Assembly (NCBI GenBank): GCA_900549855.1 | Contig: URPS01000021.1 | Span: 1-34,854 of the forward strand | Direction of reading: 5' to 3' | DNA length: 34,854 bases | Source: an uncultured bacterium | GTDB taxonomy: Bacteria > Cyanobacteriota > Vampirovibrionia > Gastranaerophilales > Gastranaerophilaceae | Shown: in pieces, positions 15,232 through 22,557 of the stretch | Layout of the letters: every line of letters starts with the position of its first letter | How positions within the stretch are numbered: position 1 is the stretch's first letter | Position numbers and translations under genes: made by a program | Notes under the pieces: generated by a model | Told to the model about the DNA's origin: nothing | The model's input: only the letters and a program-made list of their open reading frames with translations | Databases searched by the model: none

Positions 15232-16122
15232 TTACAATTCTTCATCATTAAAATAATCTTCATCAAGTTTTTTTATTTGAATCGTCTTTTTTATTTGAAT
15301 CCCAACACAATGTTTAATCATTAATTTTGTTAATTCTTCACCGTTAATTAATTTTATAATCTTTCCTCCTAACGAAGATGCTTGTGCAGCTGACATAGCC
15401 TTTTCTGAAAAATCACTAGTTGTAATGAAAACACCTTTTTTAGCTGGCTTACAACCTAATGCACCAACAAAATTTTGCATTTCTTTTTCATTGACTTTAT
15501 TATCAGCATATCTTTTTGCTTGAAGATAAATTTTTTCTAAACCCAATTCATCTTCATCAATTATTCCATCTATACCACCATCGTGACTTAATGGAGTCAT
15601 AGAACCAATACCATAATTCATTTTTTCCATTAAATCTATAACTATACGTTCAAATCTAACAGGGTCTATTTTTTTTAATCTTGACAATAATTCCTTTTGC
15701 AAGCTTTCAAAATAAACAACCTGTGCGCTTTCTATTAATTCTTCTGGAGTTTTTTCATTTATTTGAAAGTTATCTTTTTCAATATTATTAATAGTATCTT
15801 TATTATCTAAATTTCTTAAAAAACGTAAATCAATTCTTGTAGGATTATTTTTTAAAATATCTAATCCTTTTTGAGTAATTTTAAAAGAACCTTTTTCGGG
15901 AGATTCGATTAACTCTGAATTTTTAAGATATTGCTTTGCCCAAGCAACTCTATTATACATTGTTTTTTGTACTTTACTTGGCAACCATTCATTTCTTTCT
16001 TCTTCAGATAAATTATACTCGTCTGACATTATATCAACCATTTCAGATAATTTTATAATATTGTTCTTGCTTAATAATTTTAAAATTGGTAACATTAAAG
16101 TTTGAAAATCTGGTATTGCCAT
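15232..16122 (-). CDS. Mrr-like restriction endonuclease (type IV-like)
   Basis: A 296-aa nuclease. N-terminal winged-helix Mrr_N domain at about residues 1-95 (LLSKNNIIKLSEMVDIM, YNRVAWAKQYL). C-terminal PD-(D/E)XK domain: E159 in RFERIVIDLM, D185 in DGGIDGII, Q201-A-K203 in YLQAKRY, then GVFITTSDFSEKA. This matches the Mrr variant of the catalytic site (E...D...QxK). Mrr enzymes cut methylated or otherwise foreign DNA. Shine-Dalgarno GGAG upstream. It ends the accessory island, about 75 bases from the right direct repeat. How it coexists with the GATC methylases about 10 kb away is of interest, because Mrr proteins can react to foreign methylation. Confidence 0.92.
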   Translation of the reverse strand: MAIPDFQTLMLPILKLLSKNNIIKLSEMVDIMSDEYNLSEEERNEWLPSKVQKTMYNRVAWAKQYLKNSELIESPEKGSFKITQKGLDILKNNPTRIDLRFLRNLDNKDTINNIEKDNFQINEKTPEELIESAQVVYFESLQKELLSRLKKIDPVRFERIVIDLMEKMNYGIGSMTPLSHDGGIDGIIDEDELGLEKIYLQAKRYADNKVNEKEMQNFVGALGCKPAKKGVFITTSDFSEKAMSAAQASSLGGKIIKLINGEELTKLMIKHCVGIQIKKTIQIKKLDEDYFNDEEL

Positions 16123-16196
16123 TCAAAATCTCCTTTTCTTTTCGAGCAACAATGTAATAAATTTAGAACAAAGTCGAGATTTTGGAGTAAAAAACA

Positions 16197-16245
16197 TAAA
16201 AGCACTAAAAAAGAGCCTTTCAGCTCTTGATTTTAAATGGTGGAC
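16197..16245. repeat. 49-bp direct repeat, right copy
   Basis: 48 of 49 bases match 11283-11331. On the minus strand it reads GTCCACCA, spacer, hairpin AAGAGCTGAAAGGCTCTT and T-run. The single change replaces a G-C pair of the hairpin with a mismatch or wobble. Upstream of it on that strand, GAGGTTCGTCCCC resembles a damaged T-arm, though no full cloverleaf can be drawn. It lies 106 bases from tRNA-Ala. Confidence 0.65.
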
Positions 16246-16317
16246 TTTCGGGGACGAACCTCACACTTTGGGGTTTTCTTAAAAATCCTCGAACTTTTGA
16301 AATCCAGTCAGAACAAG

Positions 16318-16344
16318 AAAAAAGAGCCCTTAAAGGCTCTTTTT
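16318..16344 (-). terminator. terminator of tRNA-Ala
   Basis: AAAAAGAGCC and GGCTCTTTTT form a 10-bp stem with a short loop. On the minus strand it is followed by a T-run and lies 8 bases after the CCA end of the tRNA. Confidence 0.8.
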
Positions 16345-16351
16345 CTAAAAA

Positions 16352-16427
16352 TGGTGGAGGTTAGGAGATTCGAACTCCTGACCCCCTGCGTGCAAAGCAG
16401 GTGCTCTACCAGCTGAGCTAAACCCCC
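16352..16427 (-). tRNA. tRNA-Ala (anticodon UGC)
   Basis: A 76-nt cloverleaf with encoded CCA. The acceptor GGGGGTT pairs with AACCTCC (one G-U), and the discriminator is A. D-arm GCTC/GAGC, anticodon loop TTTGCAC giving TGC, T-arm AGGAGTTCGAATCTCCT. Its 3' end and terminator resemble the 49-bp repeats of the neighbouring island. It is the only one of the three tRNAs here that encodes CCA. Confidence 0.95.
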
Positions 16428-16609
16428 ATTTCGGTTGTTTTGGTCTTGTAACCTCTGTTTCCATCGGCTACATTTATTATTGTACATGATGATTTTTTTT
16501 TGTAAAGGGTTTTTTTATTTTTTGTTTTATGTTACATAAATACTACGTTTTTATATAATCAAAAAGGCGGTGAAATTCTAATTTTCACCATCTTTTTAAT
16601 TTTTTATCA

Positions 16610-17935
16610 TTAAACCATGTACTTGAATTTGACATATACAGAGCAGATTGCCAATGATATCAACACAATCAAGACACCGTATTTCATGAATCTTAAGAAA
16701 AACATTGGATGACCGTGTTTTGCGGATGTTTCTGATACAATTACGTTTGCAGCTGCACCAATCATCGTCATGTTACCGCCCAAGCAAGCGCCTAATGACA
16801 AGCACCACCACAATGGAGTTGTGTAATCTGTGCCCATTGCTTTTTCGATTTCAACAAGCATAGGTGACATAGTGGCTGTATAAGGTATGTTGTCGATAAA
16901 ACCGGAAATTACACCGGAAGCCCAAAGTATTAGCATAGAAGCTGCTTCTTGTGAACCTTGTGTAACTTTCAAAATCCATTCAGCCATTAACTTAATACCG
17001 CCAGATGCTTCAACACCACCAATAATAATGAATAAGCCGATGAAGAAGAAAATGGTATTCCATTCTACATCTCTCAAAATATCAGTTGGTTTTTCAAATA
17101 GTAGCAAGAAGCTTGCGCCAAGCATTGCAGCAACACAAGTTTCTATATGAGTAATATCATGTGTTACAAAGCCCAAGATTACCAAGCCTAAAACTGTCAT
17201 TGAACGGATAAGCAAAGCTTTATCCTTGATTGTATTTGAATTATCAATATTTGCAACTTCTTTCATTTTTTCTTCGCTGGCATGAAGTTTTTTCTTGAAA
17301 ATCAATGACAACAAAGCAAGTACGACTACCAAAATAATTGCAACTACTACTGTTAAATTGTTTACGAAGTCCATGAAAGAAAATCCGGCTGCGCTGCCGA
17401 TAATAATGTTTGGCGGATCACCAATCAAAGTTGCAGTACCACCGATATTTGATGCAAAGATTTCTGTCAAAAGGTAAGGTATTGGGTCGATATCAAGTTC
17501 TTTTGCAATAAAGAATGTAATAGGCATAATCAAAATAACTGTTGTAACGTTGTCCAAAAATGCACTTGTTACGGCTGTAAAAATACCCAATACTGCAAGA
17601 ATTGCAATCGGGTGACCTTTTGTCATTTTTAACAAATTGTTAGCAATATAGTTAAAAACGCCGCTTCTTGTTGTAATGCTTACGATAATCATCATTGATA
17701 CAAGTAAGAATATTACGTTGAAATCAACATATTGAACAAAATAAGTTGGGTTAAGAACTCCGTCTAAAACCTTAGTTTGGCTTACAAGTCCAAGTAGAAT
17801 TGTAATACCGGCACCAAGAAGTGCGATGGTAACTTTTGGAACTTTTTCCAGCGCAATAAAAATATACGCTAGGATTAAAATTCCGGCTGAAATCAGCACA
17901 TTATGTGCCGACACAAAACTGTGAATTAATTCCAT
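16610..17935 (-). CDS. ArsB/NhaD-family ion transporter
   Basis: A 441-aa integral membrane protein with about 11-12 hydrophobic segments. It carries the family signature FASNIGGTATLIGDPPNIIIG and a symmetric second motif SLGACLGGNMTMIGAAANVI, plus FLDNVTTVILIMPI and FIDNIPYTATMSPM, whose DN pairs form the ion site. The superfamily includes Na+/H+ antiporters (NhaD) and arsenite exporters (ArsB). There is no arsenic operon (arsR, arsC) beside it, so sodium/proton exchange or another anion is more likely. Shine-Dalgarno GGAG 6 bases before ATG. Monocistronic. Confidence 0.88.
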   Translation of the reverse strand: MELIHSFVSAHNVLISAGILILAYIFIALEKVPKVTIALLGAGITILLGLVSQTKVLDGVLNPTYFVQYVDFNVIFLLVSMMIIVSITTRSGVFNYIANNLLKMTKGHPIAILAVLGIFTAVTSAFLDNVTTVILIMPITFFIAKELDIDPIPYLLTEIFASNIGGTATLIGDPPNIIIGSAAGFSFMDFVNNLTVVVAIILVVVLALLSLIFKKKLHASEEKMKEVANIDNSNTIKDKALLIRSMTVLGLVILGFVTHDITHIETCVAAMLGASFLLLFEKPTDILRDVEWNTIFFFIGLFIIIGGVEASGGIKLMAEWILKVTQGSQEAASMLILWASGVISGFIDNIPYTATMSPMLVEIEKAMGTDYTTPLWWCLSLGACLGGNMTMIGAAANVIVSETSAKHGHPMFFLRFMKYGVLIVLISLAICSVYVKFKYMV

Positions 17936-17956
17936 ATTTTTCTCCTTTATATTTCA

Positions 17957-17994
17957 TTAAGTCGTTAAGTCATAAGGTCGTTAAGTCGTTAAGT
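17957..17994. repeat. short imperfect tandem repeat of GTCGTTAA
   Basis: GTCGTTAA occurs three times with one degenerate unit (GTCATAAG) between, 22 bases upstream of the transporter start. It is a low-complexity repeat, possibly a protein-binding cluster or simple slippage. Confidence 0.45.
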
Positions 17995-18043
17995 TCATTT
18001 AAAAATAGACTTTTTACTTTTCGCCTTGTTCACTTATTTTCAA

Positions 18044-18376
18044 TTACGGAGCGTTTGGGCTAATTTCCGTTTTTAATATGGAACTTATTATATTTGTATT
18101 ATTAATTTTATGTTGTTTTTTTATTTGTACGTAAAAATTTTGTTGGTTAGTTTGCTTTATACTTCCGGTAGTAGAAGTTGAAGGCGAATTATCGCTTTTA
18201 TTTTCCGGTAGTGCTAAAAAAGTTTTTGTTTCCGGAACAGTAAAAATTGCGTGAGAGCTTTGAGTTTGCCAAGCGGCTATGTCATTAGGGACAAAAATAT
18301 CTTGGGTATTTGCGAAATTTGCGGTCGTAAATACTAAAAGTAAAAGTCCAAATATGAATTTTAATATGACTCTCAT
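18044..18376 (-). CDS. small secreted protein, function unknown
   Basis: A 110-aa protein with a clear signal peptide (MRVILKFIFGLLLLVFTTANFAN, cut after about residue 20). The mature part is polar and Ser/Thr/Asn-rich with no cysteine and no known domain. TAAAAT ends exactly 6 bases before the ATG and no Shine-Dalgarno is visible, so the mRNA is probably leaderless. It lies 43 bases after recN in the same direction and could also be read through from it. Lineage-specific by appearance. Confidence 0.55.
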   Translation of the reverse strand: MRVILKFIFGLLLLVFTTANFANTQDIFVPNDIAAWQTQSSHAIFTVPETKTFLALPENKSDNSPSTSTTGSIKQTNQQNFYVQIKKQHKINNTNIISSILKTEISPNAP

Positions 18377-18388
18377 ACCAAAATTTTA
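18377..18388 (-). promoter_or_regulatory. -10 box placed for a leaderless mRNA (small secreted protein)
   Basis: On the minus strand TAAAAT is followed by TTTGGT and the ATG. Transcription starting about 7 bases after the -10 box would begin at the start codon. Confidence 0.45.
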
Positions 18389-18419
18389 TCACAAAGTTTG
18401 AAAAGAGAATTAAATATAT

Positions 18420-20069
18420 TTAATTCATCAATGTTTTGGCAAACTTTAATGATTCTTCTGTTACTTCACCACCTGCAAGTTCTGCAATAGCTTTAAGTTT
18501 GGCATTATCTTCCAAAACGGAAATATCAACACTTGTTTTGCCATCTTGTGTCTTTTTAACATAAAAATGCTTGTCTGATTTAGATGCAATTATGGCTTGG
18601 TGCGTAATCATAATAATTTGCATGTATTTAGAAAGTTCTTTCACTTCATCCGCAACAGCTTGAGAAGTTTTGCCGGAAATACCCGTATCAATTTCATCAA
18701 AAATGACTGTGTCAATATTATCACTCTGGGCAAAAATTGTTTTAATTGCAAGCATGACTCTTGAAATTTCACCGCCTGATGCAACCTTAGCTAAAGGTTT
18801 TAATCCTTCTGAAATATTTGTAGAAATCAAGAACTCTACTTTATCAAAACCGTTCGGAGAAAGTTCTGTTCTATCAAAATGTATTTCAAATTTGACTTTC
18901 GGAAGTTCCAATTTTTCCAGTTTTTCAATAATCAAACCGGAAAGAACTTGTGCATAATTTTTTCTTTCTTCTGAAATCTCACCTGCCAAAAGTTCAAGTT
19001 TCTTTTTCTCTTCAACAATTTCTTTTTCTAATTCTTCAATATTTTGGGTAGAAAATTCGATACTATCAAGCTCTTTTCTTAATTTTTCTCCCTGTTCCAT
19101 AACTTTCTCAAGTGTTCCGCCATATTTATGTTTCAACTTGTCGAGCATAAAAAGTCGTTCTTGGATAGAATTTATTCTTTCTTCATCAAATTCTAATGCA
19201 CTGGAATACTCTCTTAGAGAAGATGAAACATCTTTAAGAACTTCAATCGCCTCAATTATACGGCTTTCCGAGTCTTCTAGCGAATTATCCATGCCGGAAG
19301 CCTTGGTTAAATTAGATTTTATTTGAATCAATGTATCCAATATAGAACCATCGTCACCGGAAATTGACCAGAAAGAAGAACCGGTAAGGTCTTTTAGTTT
19401 TTCAACATTTTCTAAAACAGAAAGCTCGTTGTTTAGTTCTTCATCTTCTTCGGCGGATTTGATTTGTGCCTCATCAATTTCATTAACCTGAAATTTAAGA
19501 AAATCAATCTGTTCTTCTGTTTTGTCAGCGGAATTTTTAAGCTCCTCAAGCTTTGCTTCCAAATCTTTGTAGTGGTTGTATTCTTTCCTGTAAATTTCTA
19601 ACATTGCGCCACAAGTGTTTTTTGCATACGCATCCAATAATATTATGTGATATTTTGGTTGCAAGAATGAATACGTTTGATGTTGAGAATGAATGTCAAT
19701 AAAAAGTTCACGAAATTTACGCATAAATTCTTGATTAACAAGACAACCATTAATACGAGAACGTGAACCGGTTTGCGTGATTTCTCTGGATAAAATAATT
19801 TCTTCACCATTATCATCAATTCCGTATTCATCAAACAAGCTTGATAAATCTTGTTTCTTGTTTAAGAGTGTAAGTTCAATTATAGCTTTATCAGCATTAT
19901 TCTTGATAACCTCTTTTCCCGTTTTAGCGCCAAAAGCAATGTCAATTGCGTTGATTAAAATACTTTTACCGGCACCTGTTTCGCCTGTTATGATATTTAA
20001 ACCGTCTGCTAAATCGAGTTCAAGCTCGTCTATTAATATGTAATTTTTGATAAAAATCTTTGATAACAT
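18420..20069 (-). CDS. recN: DNA repair protein RecN
   Basis: A 549-aa SMC-like ATPase that tethers DNA ends during double-strand break repair. Walker A GETGAGKS at residues 29-36. Coiled-coil arms fill about 150-360 (many Glu/Lys heptads), with the ABC signature LAKVASGGEISRVMLAIK and the Walker B/D-loop region TVIFDEIDTGISG in the last third. Length is normal for RecN. A consensus TATAAT ends 6 bases before the ATG and no Shine-Dalgarno exists at a usable distance, suggesting a leaderless transcript. The box lies between the stop of the TPR gene and the recN start. Confidence 0.95.
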   Translation of the reverse strand: MLSKIFIKNYILIDELELDLADGLNIITGETGAGKSILINAIDIAFGAKTGKEVIKNNADKAIIELTLLNKKQDLSSLFDEYGIDDNGEEIILSREITQTGSRSRINGCLVNQEFMRKFRELFIDIHSQHQTYSFLQPKYHIILLDAYAKNTCGAMLEIYRKEYNHYKDLEAKLEELKNSADKTEEQIDFLKFQVNEIDEAQIKSAEEDEELNNELSVLENVEKLKDLTGSSFWSISGDDGSILDTLIQIKSNLTKASGMDNSLEDSESRIIEAIEVLKDVSSSLREYSSALEFDEERINSIQERLFMLDKLKHKYGGTLEKVMEQGEKLRKELDSIEFSTQNIEELEKEIVEEKKKLELLAGEISEERKNYAQVLSGLIIEKLEKLELPKVKFEIHFDRTELSPNGFDKVEFLISTNISEGLKPLAKVASGGEISRVMLAIKTIFAQSDNIDTVIFDEIDTGISGKTSQAVADEVKELSKYMQIIMITHQAIIASKSDKHFYVKKTQDGKTSVDISVLEDNAKLKAIAELAGGEVTEESLKFAKTLMN

Positions 20070-20081
20070 ACCCTAATTATA
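20070..20081 (-). promoter_or_regulatory. -10 box for a leaderless recN mRNA
   Basis: TATAAT, then TAGGGT, then ATG on the minus strand. The -35 region overlaps the end of the TPR gene and shows no good match. AGGG is only 1 base from the ATG, too near to act as a ribosome site. Confidence 0.5.
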
Positions 20082-20092
20082 CCCTAAATGTT

Positions 20093-21325
20093 CTAAGACT
20101 CATCCTCTTCATCTGATTCCTCTTCGTCAGACTCGTCATCATCGCCACCAAATTCTTCGTCATCAGAATCATCACTGTCTTCGTCATCTGAAAATTCGTC
20201 TTCCTCGTCTTCATCATCGTTATCTTCATCATCAAATTCATCGTCAGTGTTTTCTTCTTCATCGGAGTCAAACTCTTCATCTTCGGAATTGTCATCGTCA
20301 TCAAAGCTATCTTCTGACTCATCTTCTGTTTCATCATTATTTTCAGAAATTTCTTCTTCTTGGTATTCAGAAATTTTCATTTCCGGTTCTATTTTTTCAT
20401 GCCTGTCGAGTTTGGCTTGGATACATTTGAATTCTTCTTTCACGATTTTTCTTGGATAAGTTAAGGTGTAAGGATTTTTGAGCGCAAGTTCAAGATTGTC
20501 ATAGTAAGCATCTAAATCTCCTATAAACTTGTAAACTCTTGCAAGACAATAGTACAAATCACCATTGTCATCTTTTTGCAGTTTTTCATTTAGAATTTGT
20601 AAAATTTCTTCTGCTTCGCCATTTTTTAAACAAATTTTTGTTAAAAGCTTGTAAGCTTCAACATCAGAAGGATTGAATTCAATTGTTTTAAGAAGATATG
20701 TTTTTGCTTCTTCCATGTTTCCGCTTTTAAAAGCGATTGAGCCAAGATTATAATAAGCCCAACTGTAATCCGGAGAAATTTCTAAAACTTTCTGATAGCT
20801 TTCAATTGCAAAATTTGTAAGTCCGTCGTTCTGGTAAATATATCCAAGATAAAAATATGCAAAAACATCTTTTGGATTGATATTTACAGCTTTTTGAAAA
20901 TTATCCAATGCAAGATTTTTTTCATCTTTGTGAAAATAGCAAACACCAAGGTTGAAGTAGCAATTACCGTCATTCGGGTCGGTTTCCAAAACTTTTTGGA
21001 ATGCATCAATAGCTCTATCCCAGTCTTTTAATTCTACGAGAACATCCCCGAGGTTGTAATAAAAATCTTCTTGCGGTGAAATTTCTACTGCTTTTTGGTA
21101 GCAATCTCTTGCTTGTTCGAATTTTTTTAGTTTTTCGTAAACAATGCCAAGGTTATACAAGATTTCTGCATCGTCAGGAAAGTATTTAAGTAAATATTCC
21201 AAATTTCCTTCAGCCTCCTCGTTAAAACCATTGTTAACAAGAAGAATAGAGAGTTCGCGCCTTGCCTGAAAATTGGAAGGGTCGCTTTTAAGTATACTTT
21301 GAAGTGTTTCTATATCGTTTGCCAT
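20093..21325 (-). CDS. TPR protein with a long acidic tail
   Basis: A 410-aa protein. Residues about 1-300 are eight or so regular TPRs (for example DAEILYNLGIVYEKLKKFEQ, DGNCYFNLGVCYFHKDEKNL, DVFAYFYLGYIYQNDGLTNF). From about residue 325 to the end nearly every residue is Asp, Glu or Ser (DEEENTDDEFDDEDNDD type). Such tails are disordered and often bind basic proteins or cations. No signal peptide; probably a cytosolic scaffold. A consensus TATAAT ends 6 bases before the ATG with no Shine-Dalgarno, so a leaderless mRNA is likely. It is directly upstream of recN (23 bases), but recN has its own -10 box. Confidence 0.8.
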   Translation of the reverse strand: MANDIETLQSILKSDPSNFQARRELSILLVNNGFNEEAEGNLEYLLKYFPDDAEILYNLGIVYEKLKKFEQARDCYQKAVEISPQEDFYYNLGDVLVELKDWDRAIDAFQKVLETDPNDGNCYFNLGVCYFHKDEKNLALDNFQKAVNINPKDVFAYFYLGYIYQNDGLTNFAIESYQKVLEISPDYSWAYYNLGSIAFKSGNMEEAKTYLLKTIEFNPSDVEAYKLLTKICLKNGEAEEILQILNEKLQKDDNGDLYYCLARVYKFIGDLDAYYDNLELALKNPYTLTYPRKIVKEEFKCIQAKLDRHEKIEPEMKISEYQEEEISENNDETEDESEDSFDDDDNSEDEEFDSDEEENTDDEFDDEDNDDEDEEDEFSDDEDSDDSDDEEFGGDDDESDEEESDEEDES

Positions 21326-21337
21326 ACGTTAATTATA
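21326..21337 (-). promoter_or_regulatory. -10 box for a leaderless TPR mRNA
   Basis: TATAAT, then TAACGT, then ATG on the minus strand. The spacing is exactly that seen for recN and ribE. Confidence 0.5.
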
Positions 21338-21427
21338 GCAAAATTAGGTTAAATAGTAAATTTTTGTAAAACTTTTCAAATTAACTAGCAAAAAAAATTA
21401 TTTACACGTTTTAGAACAAATGGATGG

Positions 21428-21454
21428 TTGATAAATTAAAAAATATGATATAAT
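21428..21454 (+). promoter_or_regulatory. promoter of the 109-aa gene
   Basis: TTGATA (21428-21433) and TATAAT (21449-21454), 15 bp apart, slightly short. The leader of about 20 nt contains GAGGTG. Confidence 0.5.
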
Positions 21455-21479
21455 TGAATAAATAAAGCGAGGTGACAAC

Positions 21480-21809
21480 ATGAGTGAAGTAAATGGTCCT
21501 AAATTTAGTGTTAATCAAGTAAATTATAGCGGTATTCAAAAGCCAATGGCTGAACCTCAAGAAATTCCGCAAGAAACAGAAGCCCCAAAACTTAATGATT
21601 TTTCTGATCCAAAAGCTGAAGCACTCGGACGTTCTATGTTATTTAAGGGCGTAGATGATACAAACCATGATTTAAAAGTTTTATTAGACAATCCTCAAAT
21701 TGCTGAAAATTCTGACAAAGCGTTTGAAACAGCTTTGAAAGCAGCTCAAGATGCAGGTGTTGAAAATCCTTATGAAGAAGCTGCTACTTTTTCAACAACA
21801 GCGATGTAG
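21480..21809 (+). CDS. small protein of unknown function
   Basis: A 109-aa soluble, acidic protein. GAGGTG lies 6 bases before the ATG and a -10 box is at 21449, so expression is credible. The N-terminal 45 residues are Pro/Glu/Gln-rich and probably disordered (KPMAEPQEIPQETEAP). The C-terminal half is helical (DSDKAFETALKAAQDA type). No signal peptide, metal motif or known domain. Probably lineage-specific. It has no operon partner; the next gene on the strand is 411 bases away with its own promoter. Confidence 0.55.
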   Translation: MSEVNGPKFSVNQVNYSGIQKPMAEPQEIPQETEAPKLNDFSDPKAEALGRSMLFKGVDDTNHDLKVLLDNPQIAENSDKAFETALKAAQDAGVENPYEEAATFSTTAM

Positions 21810-22146
21810 TATGTGAAGTTGTTAAGCCTTAAGTCATTAGGTTCGTTTTAAATTTCTGGATTGCCACGAAAATTCTCTAAACTCTAAATAAACCTACAAG
21901 CCCAAAATCTTAATTTTCTCGCAATGACGGCAAACTGACAGGTAGAACTACAGATTGCTTTAAAACAACTTTCCATTTTCCACTTAAGAAGGTCGACCTA
22001 ATATGAAAAGTCTTTTTGCTTACTTTCTTGATTGTTCGCATTAAACGTGTCTACATATTTTTATGATAAAAACTTGGTTAAAATCATAAAAATACTTCGC
22101 ACTTTGCTCACAATCCGCTTTTCTACAGAAAAAGTAAGTTGGAAAA
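21810..22146. other. 337-bp intergenic region with REP-like repeat
   Basis: No ORF with a ribosome site. The main content is a REP-like hairpin at 21856-21930. TTAAAACAACTTTCCA (about 21961-21978) recurs in reverse complement near 34740-34760, which suggests dispersed repeat debris. Around 22060-22100 there are AT-rich stretches (TTATGATAAAAAC, ATCATAAAAATAC) that can pair weakly. Nothing else is seen. Confidence 0.5.
21856..21930. repeat. REP-like palindromic element
   Basis: GGATTGCCACGAAAATT and AATTTTCTCGCAATGACGG are imperfect reverse complements around an internal spacer. The same terminal words, GATTGCCACGAAAAT and TTTTCTCGCAATGAC, occur at 30228-30263, and related words at 34791-34854. 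Confidence 0.6.
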
Positions 22147-22179
22147 ACAACAGATTTGTTGTAAGACATGAGTTATAAT
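22147..22179 (+). promoter_or_regulatory. promoter and possible operator of the glycyl-radical gene
   Basis: TATAAT at 22174-22179. The perfect inverted repeat ACAACAGATTTGTTGT (22147-22162) covers the place of the -35 box, which itself has no good consensus. It fits a regulator-dependent promoter; the regulator is unknown and the site does not match a Rex box closely. Confidence 0.45.
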
Positions 22180-22220
22180 AAAAATGTTAAAAGACAAGTT
22201 AAACCAAAAAGGAGATAACA

Positions 22221-22463
22221 ATGGCAACACAACAAGAAGAAAACTTAATCAATTTGTTGGATGGATACGTAGAAAAAGGTGGACATCACTTAAATGTAAA
22301 TGTTTTTAACCGAGAAACATTGCTTGATGCACAGAAACATCCTGAAAATTATCCTCAATTAACGGTAAGGGTTTCCGGATATGCTGTCAATTTTATTAAA
22401 TTGACTAAGGAACAACAAGATGATGTAATTTCAAGAACTTTCCATAATTCATTAAGCCGCTAG
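22221..22463 (+). CDS. grcA: stand-alone glycyl-radical domain (GrcA/YfiD-like spare part for pyruvate formate-lyase)
   Basis: An 80-aa protein equal to the C-terminal glycyl-radical domain of pyruvate formate-lyase: NLLDGYVEKGGHHLNVNVFN, RETLLDAQKHPENYPQLT, then RVSGYAVNF with the radical-bearing glycine at G53, and LTKEQQDDVISRTFH. In E. coli the 127-aa GrcA (YfiD) replaces the same segment when oxygen cleaves PFL at that glycine. Here the extra N-terminal part of E. coli GrcA is absent. AAGGAG 7 bases before the ATG, its own -10 box and a terminator show an intact gene rather than a PFL fragment. It implies a PFL and its activase elsewhere. The convergent neighbour is a D-lactate-dehydrogenase-like gene, which fits fermentation. 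Confidence 0.85.
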   Translation: MATQQEENLINLLDGYVEKGGHHLNVNVFNRETLLDAQKHPENYPQLTVRVSGYAVNFIKLTKEQQDDVISRTFHNSLSR

Positions 22464-22530
22464 ATTTGTGGTGTGGATGAGGATTCTTTATCTTTTGAAC
22501 CAATCAAACCAACTTAAATAACATGTCAGT

Positions 22531-22557
22531 AGGGCTTGGATAACTAAGCCCTTTTAT
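22531..22557 (+). terminator. terminator of the glycyl-radical gene
   Basis: AGGGCTT (22531-22537) pairs with AAGCCCT (22546-22552), followed by TTTTATATT. It overlaps the end of the convergent dehydrogenase gene. Confidence 0.75.

Noticed and set aside
16246..16320. A second tRNA or tmRNA next to tRNA-Ala
   Set aside because: A CCA-like end, GGTTCG and a terminator are visible, but no 5' acceptor strand, D-arm or anticodon arm can be drawn. It is kept only as a repeat/attachment-site remnant.
16610..17935. Calling the transporter an arsenite pump
   Set aside because: There is no arsR, arsC or arsA next to it, and the family motif does not separate ArsB from NhaD.
20077..20337. An 86-aa Met/Lys/Thr-rich frame overlapping the acidic-tailed TPR gene
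   Set aside because: It is the other frame of the GAT/GAA repeats that encode the acidic tail, so composition alone explains it.
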